NCBI GenBank assembly: GCA_964500015.1 | Contig: CAZCMN010000024.1 | Span: 1 to 13,808, forward strand | DNA: 13,808 nucleotides | Direction: 5' to 3' | Source of the DNA: JAPLYB01 sp964500015 | Lineage (GTDB): Archaea; Nanobdellota; Nanobdellia; Pacearchaeales; UBA284 | In this document: positions 7,638-13,808 of the stretch, one piece after another | Layout: every line of letters starts with the position of its first letter | Numbering within the stretch: position 1 is the stretch's first letter | Made by a program: the position numbers and the translations under genes | Notes under the pieces: model-generated | The model's input: the letters and a program-made list of their open reading frames with translations, nothing else | Databases searched by the model: none | Told to the model about the DNA's origin: nothing

Positions 7638-9506
7638 ATGATTCCCTTTGGCGAAAAGATGAAGAACAAAAAAATCACTATTCCTTATGAAGCTAAAGTA
7701 GTTGCTAATGAAAAAATATCTTTTGATAAAAAACTTAAGATAGTTGAAACACTTGCAAAAGAAGATTGGGAGATTATAGAAAAAGTGAAAAATAAAGAGT
7801 TTGAACCTCGGGGAGTATTAAATCTTAAATTAAAAGCAGAAGAAGCTGCAAAACAATCTGAAATAAGAGAATTAATTTCTTATTCCATGATTAAAAAGAA
7901 TCTAGCATATAATCTGCCCCATCAGCAGGCTGGTGCACTCAGAATTTTAAGAGATTTAGATGGTAGGGCATTACTGGCAGATGAGGTGGGTCTGGGAAAA
8001 ACAATAACTGCTGGTATGGTTCTAAAAGAATGTATTGTTCGAGGATTTGTAAGGCGTGCATTGATTCTTACTCCACCCTCATTAGTTAATCAATGGAAAG
8101 AGGAATTAAGCACGAAATTTGAGTTAAATTTCAAAGAAGTGAATAAAGAAAGTGAATGGGAAAATAGTGAACTTGCAATTGCTTCCATAGATAAAGTCAA
8201 GAACTTTAATACTAAAACAAATGAATTTAAACATTCTAAAGCCCATGAAATTTATTGGGATATAATCATAATTGATGAGGCTCACAAACTCAAAGATAAG
8301 AAAACTTTTAGATGGAAGTTTGTTGATAAACTTCAGAAGAAAAGACTATTACTGATTACAGCAACACCATTTCAAAATGATTTAATTGAGCTATATAATC
8401 TTTTATCTCTTTTAAGAAGAGGACACCTTGGAACTATAAGTGAGTTTAGGAGAAATTTTTTAATAAATGGAAATGAAAGACAGCCATTAAATCCGAGAGA
8501 ATTGAAAAGAAAACTTTCGGAAGTAATGATCAGGAGAAGAAGAGATGAAGCCAAAGGAATACATTATATGGGAAGAATTCCTCGAATTCAATCAGTTGAA
8601 TTAAGTGAGGATGAAAAAAAAGCTTATGGGGAAGTTGTGGATATGTTGTTAATGCATTATTTTGATTTTAATGGAAATCCGATAAATACTACTCTAGCTA
8701 TACATTCTGTACTGCCAAAAATAACAAGTTCATCTAAATCTTCAATTGAATTCTTAGAAAACTTAATAGCAAATCCAAAATATCATAAAACCACGCAGGA
8801 TATTGCACAAAGAATTGTTGAACAATTAAAAAGAATAACCCAAGACACTAAAATAGGCAAATTGATTAAACTAGTTCGTGAAATAAATCAAAAAGACTCG
8901 GGCACAAAGATTCTTATTTACACTAAACATCCTGCAACATCGGGATATATCTCAGGTATTTTAAGAAAACAAAAATTTAAGATTACTGAATTTAAGGGCG
9001 GGTTGACTAATGATGAAAAATCCAAAAGAATAACGGAATTTAGGGAGAAAAGCCAGATACTAGTAAGTACAGAAACAGGTGCTGAGGGATTAAACTTTCA
9101 ATTTTGCAATAACCTCATTAATTACGATCTTCCGTGGAATCCCATGGCTGTTGAACAAAGAATAGGTAGACTGGATAGAATAGGGCAGAAGAAAAATATA
9201 TTTGTTTATAACCTTGCTACAAAAGATACTATGGAAGAACATGTTGTTGATTTGATTATAAATAAAATGTGTTGCATTGGATTGGTTATGGGGGAATTAC
9301 CGATAATATTATTCAATATGGGGCTAGATTCCAATGGGAAATCTGGTTCAAACAAGTTTGAAGAAAAAATTATGAATGCTTTCTTAGACTCAAGAAACAA
9401 CTTAGGTAGATTTGCAAGGGAAATTGGAAGAGTAGGCACTGAAATAAATCAAGGCATCAAAGACTATGAAAAAACTAAAAAATATACCTCAGAGTTACTG
9501 GACTAG
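7638..9506 (+). CDS. SNF2-family ATPase/helicase, RapA/HepA-like
   Basis: The 622-residue superfamily 2 ATPase is of the SNF2 type, a motor that moves along double-stranded DNA or remodels protein-DNA complexes. It shows LPHQ before motif I (93-96), Walker A in ADEVGLGKTITAG (114-126), motif II DEAH (213-216), motif III TATPFQN (241-247), then the second RecA-like domain with motif V (TETGAEGLNFQ, about 478-488) and motif VI (QRIGRLDRIGQ, 507-517). The ADEVGLGKT form of motif I and the DLPWNP segment are typical of the RapA/HepA branch rather than Rad54 or eukaryotic Snf2. The short N-terminal part (1-90) has no recognisable domain, and about 80 residues follow the motor. In-frame ATGs are at 7638 and 7659; neither has a clear ribosome-binding site. 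Its end overlaps the next gene, so the two probably work together. Roles in transcription recycling, repair or defence are all possible. Confidence 0.92.
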   Translation: MIPFGEKMKNKKITIPYEAKVVANEKISFDKKLKIVETLAKEDWEIIEKVKNKEFEPRGVLNLKLKAEEAAKQSEIRELISYSMIKKNLAYNLPHQQAGALRILRDLDGRALLADEVGLGKTITAGMVLKECIVRGFVRRALILTPPSLVNQWKEELSTKFELNFKEVNKESEWENSELAIASIDKVKNFNTKTNEFKHSKAHEIYWDIIIIDEAHKLKDKKTFRWKFVDKLQKKRLLLITATPFQNDLIELYNLLSLLRRGHLGTISEFRRNFLINGNERQPLNPRELKRKLSEVMIRRRRDEAKGIHYMGRIPRIQSVELSEDEKKAYGEVVDMLLMHYFDFNGNPINTTLAIHSVLPKITSSSKSSIEFLENLIANPKYHKTTQDIAQRIVEQLKRITQDTKIGKLIKLVREINQKDSGTKILIYTKHPATSGYISGILRKQKFKITEFKGGLTNDEKSKRITEFREKSQILVSTETGAEGLNFQFCNNLINYDLPWNPMAVEQRIGRLDRIGQKKNIFVYNLATKDTMEEHVVDLIINKMCCIGLVMGELPIILFNMGLDSNGKSGSNKFEEKIMNAFLDSRNNLGRFAREIGRVGTEINQGIKDYEKTKKYTSELLD

Positions 9507-10497
9507 CATGGCAAATTATAACTCGAGAGATTTTATTTTAGAATTCTTTAAAGACTGTAAAATTAATGATAAAGAAGGAGTTTTAACTATCAGTGAAGTG
9601 CCAAGAGATTTTGAAGAATTTATTGGAAAAAAATCCCCATATAAACTAGTTTTTGATTTTAATTTGCATGCCAAAGTAAAAGATTCCGAGTTAGTTATAC
9701 AAGGAAGTTATTTTTTACTTGCAATAAAAGACTATCTCCGTAATAAGGGACAGACTAGTTTATTAAAATTAGATATTAAACCTGATTTATCTGAACTTAG
9801 TAAAAATCCTAAATTGAAAAAGTATAAAATTCTTGAAATTACACCAGAGGGTTATAATTTCTTGTCTGAATTTTCTTTTTTGTCAGTTTATCAGTATCTT
9901 AATGAAAAAAAACAAACAATTAGCAAGTTTTTAGTTAAAGATGGAGAATTTTTGGATTTGGATATTAGTAAATTTAAAACCAATAATGGAAATAAAAAAG
10001 AAATTCCTTTCATGGACCTGAAAGAATCTTATAATTTGGTTAAAAAAAGATTGGATATGCATGTGAATAAAGAAATTAAGACAATTAAGTCCTCTTTGAA
10101 TGTCAAACTCGATAAAGAGATTCATAGAATCAAGAATCACTACTTTAACCAGATTAAAGAAAAAGACGAAGAAGTAGGGAGATGCAAGGAAAAAATAAAA
10201 CTTCTTGAAAGCAAGTTAAAGCATACTTACTATGATAGGGATATTAATATTCTCAAAAGAACTATTCAAGAATCTAAGGCAAGATTAGAAATGTTGCAGA
10301 AAAAGAGTTATCGGGAAAGACTAAATGCTGAGGAAATTTTTCATATTAATGATGAAGTTGAAAAACATGTTTTATCAATTAAAAATATATTAATTAATAT
10401 TACTTTATGCTATTATCCAATTTATAGCATCATAGTTTCATCAAAAGGCAAGAAGATTTCTAAAAAATATGACCCTGTTCTTAAGATTTTTATTTAA
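9466..10497 (+). CDS. Coiled-coil protein coupled to the SNF2 ATPase
   Basis: I do not recognise a named family in this 343-residue protein. Residues 20-150 look like a mixed alpha/beta domain. Residues about 185-290 are long, highly charged helices rich in Lys/Glu with Leu/Ile spacing, almost surely coiled coil. The last 35 residues form a small hydrophobic and beta-type end (YYPIYSIIV, then KKYDPVLKIF). There is no signal peptide or membrane helix. The frame overlaps the SNF2 gene by 41 bases; an alternative ATG at 9508 lies one base past the SNF2 stop and would give 329 residues. I kept the longer form because the extra residues (IPQSYWTS) look protein-like, but this is undecided. Overlap means translational coupling, and a coiled coil fits a dedicated partner, clamp or DNA-contacting subunit of the ATPase. 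The unit ends at the hairpin terminator at 10511. Confidence 0.8.
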   Translation: MKKLKNIPQSYWTSMANYNSRDFILEFFKDCKINDKEGVLTISEVPRDFEEFIGKKSPYKLVFDFNLHAKVKDSELVIQGSYFLLAIKDYLRNKGQTSLLKLDIKPDLSELSKNPKLKKYKILEITPEGYNFLSEFSFLSVYQYLNEKKQTISKFLVKDGEFLDLDISKFKTNNGNKKEIPFMDLKESYNLVKKRLDMHVNKEIKTIKSSLNVKLDKEIHRIKNHYFNQIKEKDEEVGRCKEKIKLLESKLKHTYYDRDINILKRTIQESKARLEMLQKKSYRERLNAEEIFHINDEVEKHVLSIKNILINITLCYYPIYSIIVSSKGKKISKKYDPVLKIFI

Positions 10498-10510
10498 TTT
10501 TTGATTTTGC

Positions 10511-10548
10511 CATCAATAAGTTGATGTTTTTGCTTTTTATTTTTTTAA
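10511..10548 (+). terminator. Hairpin plus T-tract after the SNF2 operon
   Basis: CATCAA (10511-10516) and TTGATG (10521-10526) form a perfect stem around TAAG, followed by a T-rich run to about 10548. It starts 14 bases after the stop of the coiled-coil gene and would end the SNF2 transcript. Confidence 0.6.
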
Positions 10549-10670
10549 TTTACTTTTAGAGCATATCCTCGGGTTTCGAAGAATTTTTTAAGAAGAACCA
10601 TCGCAGAAATAACCCTAATACCTACATAAAGAAGATTTGGCAAAGTCAAATTAATTGATTAGAGAGAAGA

Positions 10671-10678
10671 TTTAAATT
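10671..10678 (+). promoter_or_regulatory. TATA box of the cyclophilin gene
   Basis: TTTAAATT preceded by a purine-rich GAGAAGA (BRE-like) is centred about 25 bases before the ATG at 10699, predicting a leaderless mRNA. It supports a transcript separate from the SNF2 unit. Confidence 0.5.
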
Positions 10679-10698
10679 ATAACTATTCTTTAAAAAAT

Positions 10699-11247
10699 AT
10701 GAAGAAAAGAGTAATACTTATAACTGCGATTGTTTTAATTCTTTTATTAATCGGAGGTATCTTTTATTTAAGCATGGCAGAAAAATCAAAAAAAACAAGA
10801 ATTTTACTTGAAACAACAAAGGGGAACATAATAATTGAATTATACTCTGAACAAGAAATAACTTCAGGAAATTTTGAGAATCTTGTTAAACAAGGGATTT
10901 ACAATGGAGTTATTTTCCATAGGGTTATTGATGGTTTTATGATTCAAGGAGGAGACCCAACTGGAACAGGTTATGGGGATAAAAATATTCTCATGATAAA
11001 AGATGAATTTAATGGTGAACAAAAAAATAATCGGGGAACAGTAAGCATGGCAAATGCTGGTCCAAACACAGGTTCAAGTCAATTTTTTATAAATCTGGTT
11101 AACAATAATTTTTTAGATGGAAAACATCCTGTTTTTGGAAAAGTTGTAGAAGGTATGGAAGTAGTAGATTTGATTGCTAAGGTTGAAACTGATTCTAATG
11201 ACCGGCCTTTAGAGGATGTAAAAATAATAAGGGCAACAGTAATTTAG
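10699..11247 (+). CDS. Membrane-anchored cyclophilin-type peptidyl-prolyl isomerase
   Basis: The 182-residue protein has one N-terminal hydrophobic helix (about 4-25) after MKKR, then a compact cyclophilin domain (34-182). It catalyses cis-trans isomerisation of Xaa-Pro bonds and helps proteins fold. Active-site residues match: FHRVI with the catalytic Arg (R75), GFMIQGGDP (79-87), and SSQFFI (126-131, Q128 and F130). The position of the cyclosporin-contacting Trp of human CypA is His (H143, in GKHPVFG), as in many prokaryotic forms that bind the drug weakly. The basic start and lack of an obvious cleavage site suggest a signal anchor that places the domain outside the cell. The helix could instead be a cleaved signal peptide. 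It is monocistronic with its own TATA box, and T-rich sequence follows the stop. Confidence 0.93.
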   Translation: MKKRVILITAIVLILLLIGGIFYLSMAEKSKKTRILLETTKGNIIIELYSEQEITSGNFENLVKQGIYNGVIFHRVIDGFMIQGGDPTGTGYGDKNILMIKDEFNGEQKNNRGTVSMANAGPNTGSSQFFINLVNNNFLDGKHPVFGKVVEGMEVVDLIAKVETDSNDRPLEDVKIIRATVI

Positions 11248-11268
11248 TTCAGAGAAAGGCATATCTTT

Positions 11269-11300
11269 TTTATGATTTTCTAGGGAAAGACAAAAAGGTA
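11269..11300. terminator. T-rich region between convergent genes
   Basis: On the plus strand TTTTTT then ATGATTTTC follow the cyclophilin gene. On the minus strand, after the TrmB-like gene, a short CACC/GGTG inverted repeat (11312-11320) is followed by TTTTTGTC. Both fit archaeal T-tract termination, but neither hairpin is strong. Confidence 0.35.
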
Positions 11301-11319
11301 TTACGCCTGCACCGGGTGT

Positions 11320-12069
11320 TTAGGGTTTTGCGAGTTTCCATAAAAGTTCAAATAATCTTCTGAACTGGGTTGAGTGAGTTTGATTTTCAATTGATATACA
11401 ATTTTTTATTTCAAAATTAAATATAAGAATTATATCTTTACCAATTGTAAAATTAGAGATATCCTCCCCCTTAAGATATCTAAATTCTTTTAATGAATTT
11501 TTAACTTTTTTTCTTCTTTTAATATCTTCATTTGTCCAAGAACTCATTATAAACTTGGATTTTATGTTATTCTTTTTGCATATTTCTTCATATTTACTCC
11601 ATGATAAGATAATATCCCTATTTGAATTATCATTAGCCCCAAAAGTTAGTATTTCTGAATCTTTTGGCATTTTTTCCAGCAAAAACAATAATGCGGTTCT
11701 TATTCCTTCAATACCTTCATAAACTTTCACATCACAAGAATTTACTTTCTTTTGATAGTATCTGTCTAAATCAGGCAAAATATTTCTAAATTCTTTTTCT
11801 TGTTCATCTAAATTATCTTTTTTTAATTTTATGTAGTCCAAAACTTTTTTTGGACTATTGGCATAGAAATACTTAACATTATTTTTTGTAATAAATGAAA
11901 TAAGCCCTTTTTTAACAAGTGAATCAAGAAATTCATATATCTTTCCCGATTTAAAACTAGATTCTTTGATAATTGCCCCAACTTTGCTTTCTTTAAGTTT
12001 GATTAGGGTAAGATAAATTAAAGACTCGTTTTTTGTCAACCCAAACTTTACGAGTAATTCTGAATTCAT
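11320..12069 (-). CDS. TrmB-family transcriptional regulator
   Basis: The 249-residue protein has an N-terminal winged helix (about 1-72) with the TrmB pattern: FGLTKNESLIYLTLIK, then a recognition helix region with SGKIYEFLDSLVKKGLI. A linker helix (80-105) rich in Lys/Glu, probably a dimerising coiled coil, follows. The C-terminal effector domain starts near VKVYEGIEGIRTALLFLLEK (114-133), the usual opening of the TrmB C-terminal region. TrmB proteins bind DNA as dimers and often sense sugars, but many DPANN and euryarchaeal relatives have unknown ligands, and I see no sugar-site signature. It is divergent from the phosphatase-like gene, with a GC-rich palindrome between them, so self-control and control of the neighbour are likely. 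A TATA box 26 bases upstream supports the start and a leaderless mRNA. Confidence 0.9.
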   Translation of the reverse strand: MNSELLVKFGLTKNESLIYLTLIKLKESKVGAIIKESSFKSGKIYEFLDSLVKKGLISFITKNNVKYFYANSPKKVLDYIKLKKDNLDEQEKEFRNILPDLDRYYQKKVNSCDVKVYEGIEGIRTALLFLLEKMPKDSEILTFGANDNSNRDIILSWSKYEEICKKNNIKSKFIMSSWTNEDIKRRKKVKNSLKEFRYLKGEDISNFTIGKDIILIFNFEIKNCISIENQTHSTQFRRLFELLWKLAKP

Positions 12070-12091
12070 AATATTCTTATTAAATCTGAAC

Positions 12092-12099
12092 TTATATAT
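12092..12099 (-). promoter_or_regulatory. TATA box of the TrmB-like gene
   Basis: The minus strand reads AAATATATAAG across 12101-12091, with its core at 12099-12092, centred about 26 bases before the ATG at 12069. The palindrome at 12102-12120 begins where its BRE would lie. Confidence 0.5.
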
Positions 12100-12101
12100 T
12101 T

Positions 12102-12120
12102 AACTACCCGCGGGGTGGTT
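12102..12120. promoter_or_regulatory. GC-rich palindrome, probable operator between divergent genes
   Basis: AACTACCCGCGGGGTGGTT is a near-perfect 19-base inverted repeat: AAC-x-ACCC against GGGT-x-GTT, with only one mismatched pair outside the centre. Its CCCGCGGGG core stands out in a very AT-rich gap. It lies exactly between the TATA boxes of the two divergent genes and would cover both BRE positions. A TrmB dimer bound here could block or tune both promoters. The binder is inferred from position only. Confidence 0.55.
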
Positions 12121-12125
12121 TAATA

Positions 12126-12133
12126 TTTAAAAG
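12126..12133 (+). promoter_or_regulatory. TATA box of the phosphatase-like gene
   Basis: TTTAAAAG is centred about 37 bases before the ATG at 12167, leaving a leader of about 10-12 bases that would contain the Shine-Dalgarno. Its upstream side touches the palindrome. Confidence 0.5.
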
Positions 12134-12154
12134 GGTTATTAGACACTTTATTTT

Positions 12155-12158
12155 GAGG
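12155..12158 (+). promoter_or_regulatory. Shine-Dalgarno that sets the start at 12167
   Basis: GAGG stands eight bases before the ATG. It is one of the few clear ribosome-binding sites in the window, where most genes appear leaderless. Confidence 0.5.
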
Positions 12159-12166
12159 AAATTAAA

Positions 12167-12799
12167 ATGTCAAATTGGCCAGATTTAGAATTTGTATGTT
12201 CTACAAATAGCGGAAGTGTATTTGCAGCTGAATTTGCAAGGCAAAGATTATTATCTGGAAGAAAAGGTTTTGAAAAAATTGAGGTTACATCCAGCGGACT
12301 ATTAGTGGATTCAATAAATAACCCTCCTAATTCTGAGCGATCATTTTGGAATAGGGTGCTTCCTTACTTAAGAAAAGCACGTGAAATAGAGTTAATTGAT
12401 ACTGATTCAGAAGAATTTGTCAGAAAATTTTATGAAAGAACACAAGAATATTTCATAAGGGCTACAGAGGAATTTAATGTTTGTTGTATTAAAGATTATA
12501 AACCAAGACAAACAAAATCCTCATCCGATAAAAATCTAAGAATTATTTGGGCAATGTCCTCACAACAAACAAATTCTGTAAGAATGGTGTATTCTGGAAA
12601 CCAACAGCCATTGGTTCTTATATTAAAAGATGAAGAAGGCAATGAAATTCAAGACCCATTATTTGCAAAGGATTATGGCCAGTATCATGGGATTATAAAT
12701 TTATTAAGAGAAAGTGTTGCTAGTCAAATGACTGAATTTATAAGTTACGGACCAAAACCTATAGCCGATGGTCTAAACCGTGGAGAGGAATACCTGTAA
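12167..12799 (+). CDS. Low-molecular-weight tyrosine phosphatase-like protein, catalytic Arg missing
   Basis: The 210-residue protein follows the LMW-PTP/arsenate-reductase plan. It has a first strand and P-loop region (LEFVCSTNSGSVFAAEFARQ, 7-26, comparable to F-V-C-x-x-N-x-x-R-S), then VTSSGL (40-45, comparable to the S-A-G strand), a middle strand IIWAMSS (126-132), a late DP (D163-P164) where the family keeps its general acid, and a closing helix (YHGIINLLRESVASQMTEF). The nucleophile position is Cys (C11), but the essential Arg of C-x5-R is Ser (S17), so phosphatase activity is doubtful. It may bind phospho-ligands or act as a regulator. An insert of about 55 residues (60-115) makes it longer than the usual 150 or so. 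It is divergent from the TrmB-like gene. I infer the fold from motif order, not from a search. Confidence 0.65.
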   Translation: MSNWPDLEFVCSTNSGSVFAAEFARQRLLSGRKGFEKIEVTSSGLLVDSINNPPNSERSFWNRVLPYLRKAREIELIDTDSEEFVRKFYERTQEYFIRATEEFNVCCIKDYKPRQTKSSSDKNLRIIWAMSSQQTNSVRMVYSGNQQPLVLILKDEEGNEIQDPLFAKDYGQYHGIINLLRESVASQMTEFISYGPKPIADGLNRGEEYL

Positions 12800-12826
12800 A
12801 AAATAAGTAAAAATTAAATTTTTCTA

Positions 12827-12841
12827 AAATTCCGAGAATTT
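12827..12841. terminator. Small hairpin between convergent genes
   Basis: AAATTC (12827-12832) and GAATTT (12836-12841) pair around CGA, next to a palindromic AAAAATTAAATTTTT (12810-12824). This short gap separates the stop of the phosphatase-like gene from that of the nuclease gene and could end both transcripts. Confidence 0.3.
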
Positions 12842-12858
12842 GGCCAAATCAGTTTTAA

Positions 12859-13656
12859 TTATCCTGTTTCGTTCTTCCTTCTTTCCACTTCTCTTAAACA
12901 AGATTGTTTTTTACTATTAAACCGATCATCTATCTGGCCAATAGGGTAATTTTTAATATCTGCACCATATCCTAGAATTACATCTGCGACCCGATGTAAT
13001 TCTCTCTCAAATTCTTCTATTTGTTCTAGATTAAAGACATAATCTGTAGAAACGCCCAACTTAAGATAATGTAAACTTGTTTTTGAAGGCAGGATATTTT
13101 TCTTTTTATGAATTAGAAAATTATAGAACAGGGCTTGACGCTCAAAGTTTTTATCTTTACTTACGCTATTACTTGTTTTATAATCTAAGATAACATGTTG
13201 TTTACATGTTTTTTCAATTGCTTGTAAGTCAATTATCCCTTTTATTCCTATTTTCATAATTTCGTTTTCTTTTAAAGGAAATAAGATTGTTTCTTCGCAT
13301 ATATGGTCCTCGTGTTGATCTATTATTTCCATACCCCGAATCATTGCAGAGATATATTCTGATTGGTCTAGAAGATTGCCGTAAATATCTTCATGAATGT
13401 GTAAATTTTGTTTTTTCCATTGAGTTAATAAATGGGAACATACCTCTCCCCTATCTAGTTCTTTTTTAGCGTATTTTTCAAGACATTCATGAACTATATT
13501 CCCAGAAATGCCGTAGCATACTGGTACAGGGGTATCATCTGGAACTTTAGCAATATACTTTAAATAAAATAAAAGAGGGCTTTGATAATAGGTGTTAATA
13601 CTAGAAGGGGATAAATTTAAAGATATTTTATTGTCACACTCTTTTCCAGGTTCCAT
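12859..13656 (-). CDS. PD-(D/E)XK nuclease, RecB/Cas4-like
   Basis: The 265-residue protein carries the full RecB-type nuclease set. The N-terminal LSPSSINTYYQSPLLFYLKYI-like segment matches the S-x-S-x-x-x-x-Y-x-x-C-P entry motif with Ser in place of Cys. GNIVHECLEKY follows with the metal-binding His (H56), then GIKGIIDLQ with D143, the LDYKTS strand (D158, K160), and RQALFY (Q174, Y178). These residues bind Mg2+/Mn2+ and cut DNA. Cas4 and AddB-like relatives hold an Fe-S cluster with one Cys before and three after the domain; here the entry Cys is lost and the C-terminal region has one Cys (C253), so no cluster is expected. There are no cas genes or repeats nearby, so a CRISPR role is unsupported; repair or mobile-element defence are possible. 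A TATA box lies 25 bases before the start. Confidence 0.87.
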   Translation of the reverse strand: MEPGKECDNKISLNLSPSSINTYYQSPLLFYLKYIAKVPDDTPVPVCYGISGNIVHECLEKYAKKELDRGEVCSHLLTQWKKQNLHIHEDIYGNLLDQSEYISAMIRGMEIIDQHEDHICEETILFPLKENEIMKIGIKGIIDLQAIEKTCKQHVILDYKTSNSVSKDKNFERQALFYNFLIHKKKNILPSKTSLHYLKLGVSTDYVFNLEQIEEFERELHRVADVILGYGADIKNYPIGQIDDRFNSKKQSCLREVERRKNETG

Positions 13657-13677
13657 AATCCTTTAAATAAATTAGGG

Positions 13678-13685
13678 ATTAAATA
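13678..13685 (-). promoter_or_regulatory. TATA box of the RecB-like nuclease gene
   Basis: The minus strand reads TATTTAAT, centred about 25 bases before the ATG at 13656, the leaderless spacing seen elsewhere in the window. AAAGGA directly before the ATG is too close to be a normal Shine-Dalgarno. Confidence 0.45.
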
Positions 13686-13755
13686 GATTTAGTTTATTAA
13701 AAATGAAGATACAAATTGAATCTTTTAGAACTTCAGTAGGTAAAATAGAATTCTG

Positions 13756-13808
13756 TGACATCCTCTGTCAGCTAAAGCTGACAGCGTCCTAAAACGAATG
13801 ATGTAATT
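13756..13808 (-). mobile_element. Probable end of an IS200/IS605 (TnpB) element
   Basis: TGACATCC (13756-13763) is followed by a perfect eight-pair hairpin, CTGTCAGC / GCTGACAG (13765-13772 and 13777-13784) with loop TAAA, then GTCC and an A-rich stretch. The layout TGACATCCTC-stem-TAAA-stem-xxTCC is what I know from subterminal hairpins of IS200/IS605 elements carrying tnpB, where it lies just past the 3' end of tnpB and forms the end of the omega RNA. If so, tnpB would lie to the right of the window on the minus strand. No transposase frame is visible in the remaining bases. A plain terminator is the main alternative. Confidence 0.4.

Noticed and set aside
7638..9506. DISARM-type defence locus suggested by the SNF2 ATPase
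   Set aside because: DrmA, DrmB, a methylase and a phospholipase-D gene are all absent. The neighbours are a housekeeping RNase and a cyclophilin.
10545..10643. Short minus-strand frame (TTG start, about 32 residues, or 18 from an ATG at 10601) reading PNLLYVGIRVISAMVLLKKFF
   Set aside because: It reads like a membrane-protein fragment but has no promoter or ribosome-binding site, and its end runs into the T-tract of the SNF2 terminator. Only a homologue search could rescue it.
12859..13656. CRISPR-Cas role for the Cas4-like nuclease
   Set aside because: No repeat-spacer array and no other cas gene is in the window, and the Fe-S cysteines of Cas4 are missing.
13703..13792. 29-codon plus-strand frame beginning MKIQIESFRT
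   Set aside because: Its second half is the transposon-like hairpin and there is no ribosome-binding site. It looks like chance.

Overview
The window is strongly AT-rich DNA that looks archaeal. The evidence is a beta-CASP RNA-processing nuclease of the archaeal CPSF type, a TrmB-family regulator, BRE/TATA-type promoters placed about 25 bases ahead of several start codons (leaderless or nearly leaderless transcripts), and very few Shine-Dalgarno sequences. The compact layout and small membrane and hypothetical proteins would suit a DPANN lineage such as Woesearchaeota or Pacearchaeota, but that placement is inference. No rRNA, intact tRNA or CRISPR array was seen.

Left part (1-2332): the cut-off C-terminal membrane anchor of a plus-strand protein (1-84) converges on a seven-helix membrane protein (103-798, minus). 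A gene-free stretch (799-1084) packed with inverted repeats follows. Next comes an unrecognised Ser-Pro-rich protein (1085-2110, minus) with its own TATA promoter.

Middle (2333-7475): a CPA2-type cation/proton antiporter overlaps a P2A-type Ca2+-ATPase, forming a cation-homeostasis operon. It converges on an aCPSF2-like metallo-beta-lactamase ribonuclease on the minus strand.

Right-middle (7638-11247): divergent from the ribonuclease is a two-gene unit, a RapA/HepA-like SNF2 ATPase followed by an overlapping coiled-coil protein of unknown function, ended by a hairpin plus T-tract. A membrane-anchored, extracytoplasmic cyclophilin with its own promoter comes next.

Right end (11320-13808): a TrmB-like regulator is divergent from a protein with a low-molecular-weight tyrosine-phosphatase fold whose catalytic Arg is replaced by Ser. 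A GC-rich palindrome lies between their two TATA boxes. A RecB/Cas4-like PD-(D/E)XK nuclease without the Fe-S cysteines follows on the minus strand. The last 60 bases hold a strong hairpin in a sequence setting typical of IS200/IS605 (TnpB) element ends, so a mobile element probably begins here and runs out of the window.

The best candidates for something undescribed are the SNF2/coiled-coil pair, the TrmB/degenerate-phosphatase pair with its shared operator, the Ser-Pro-rich protein, and the hairpin array beside it.
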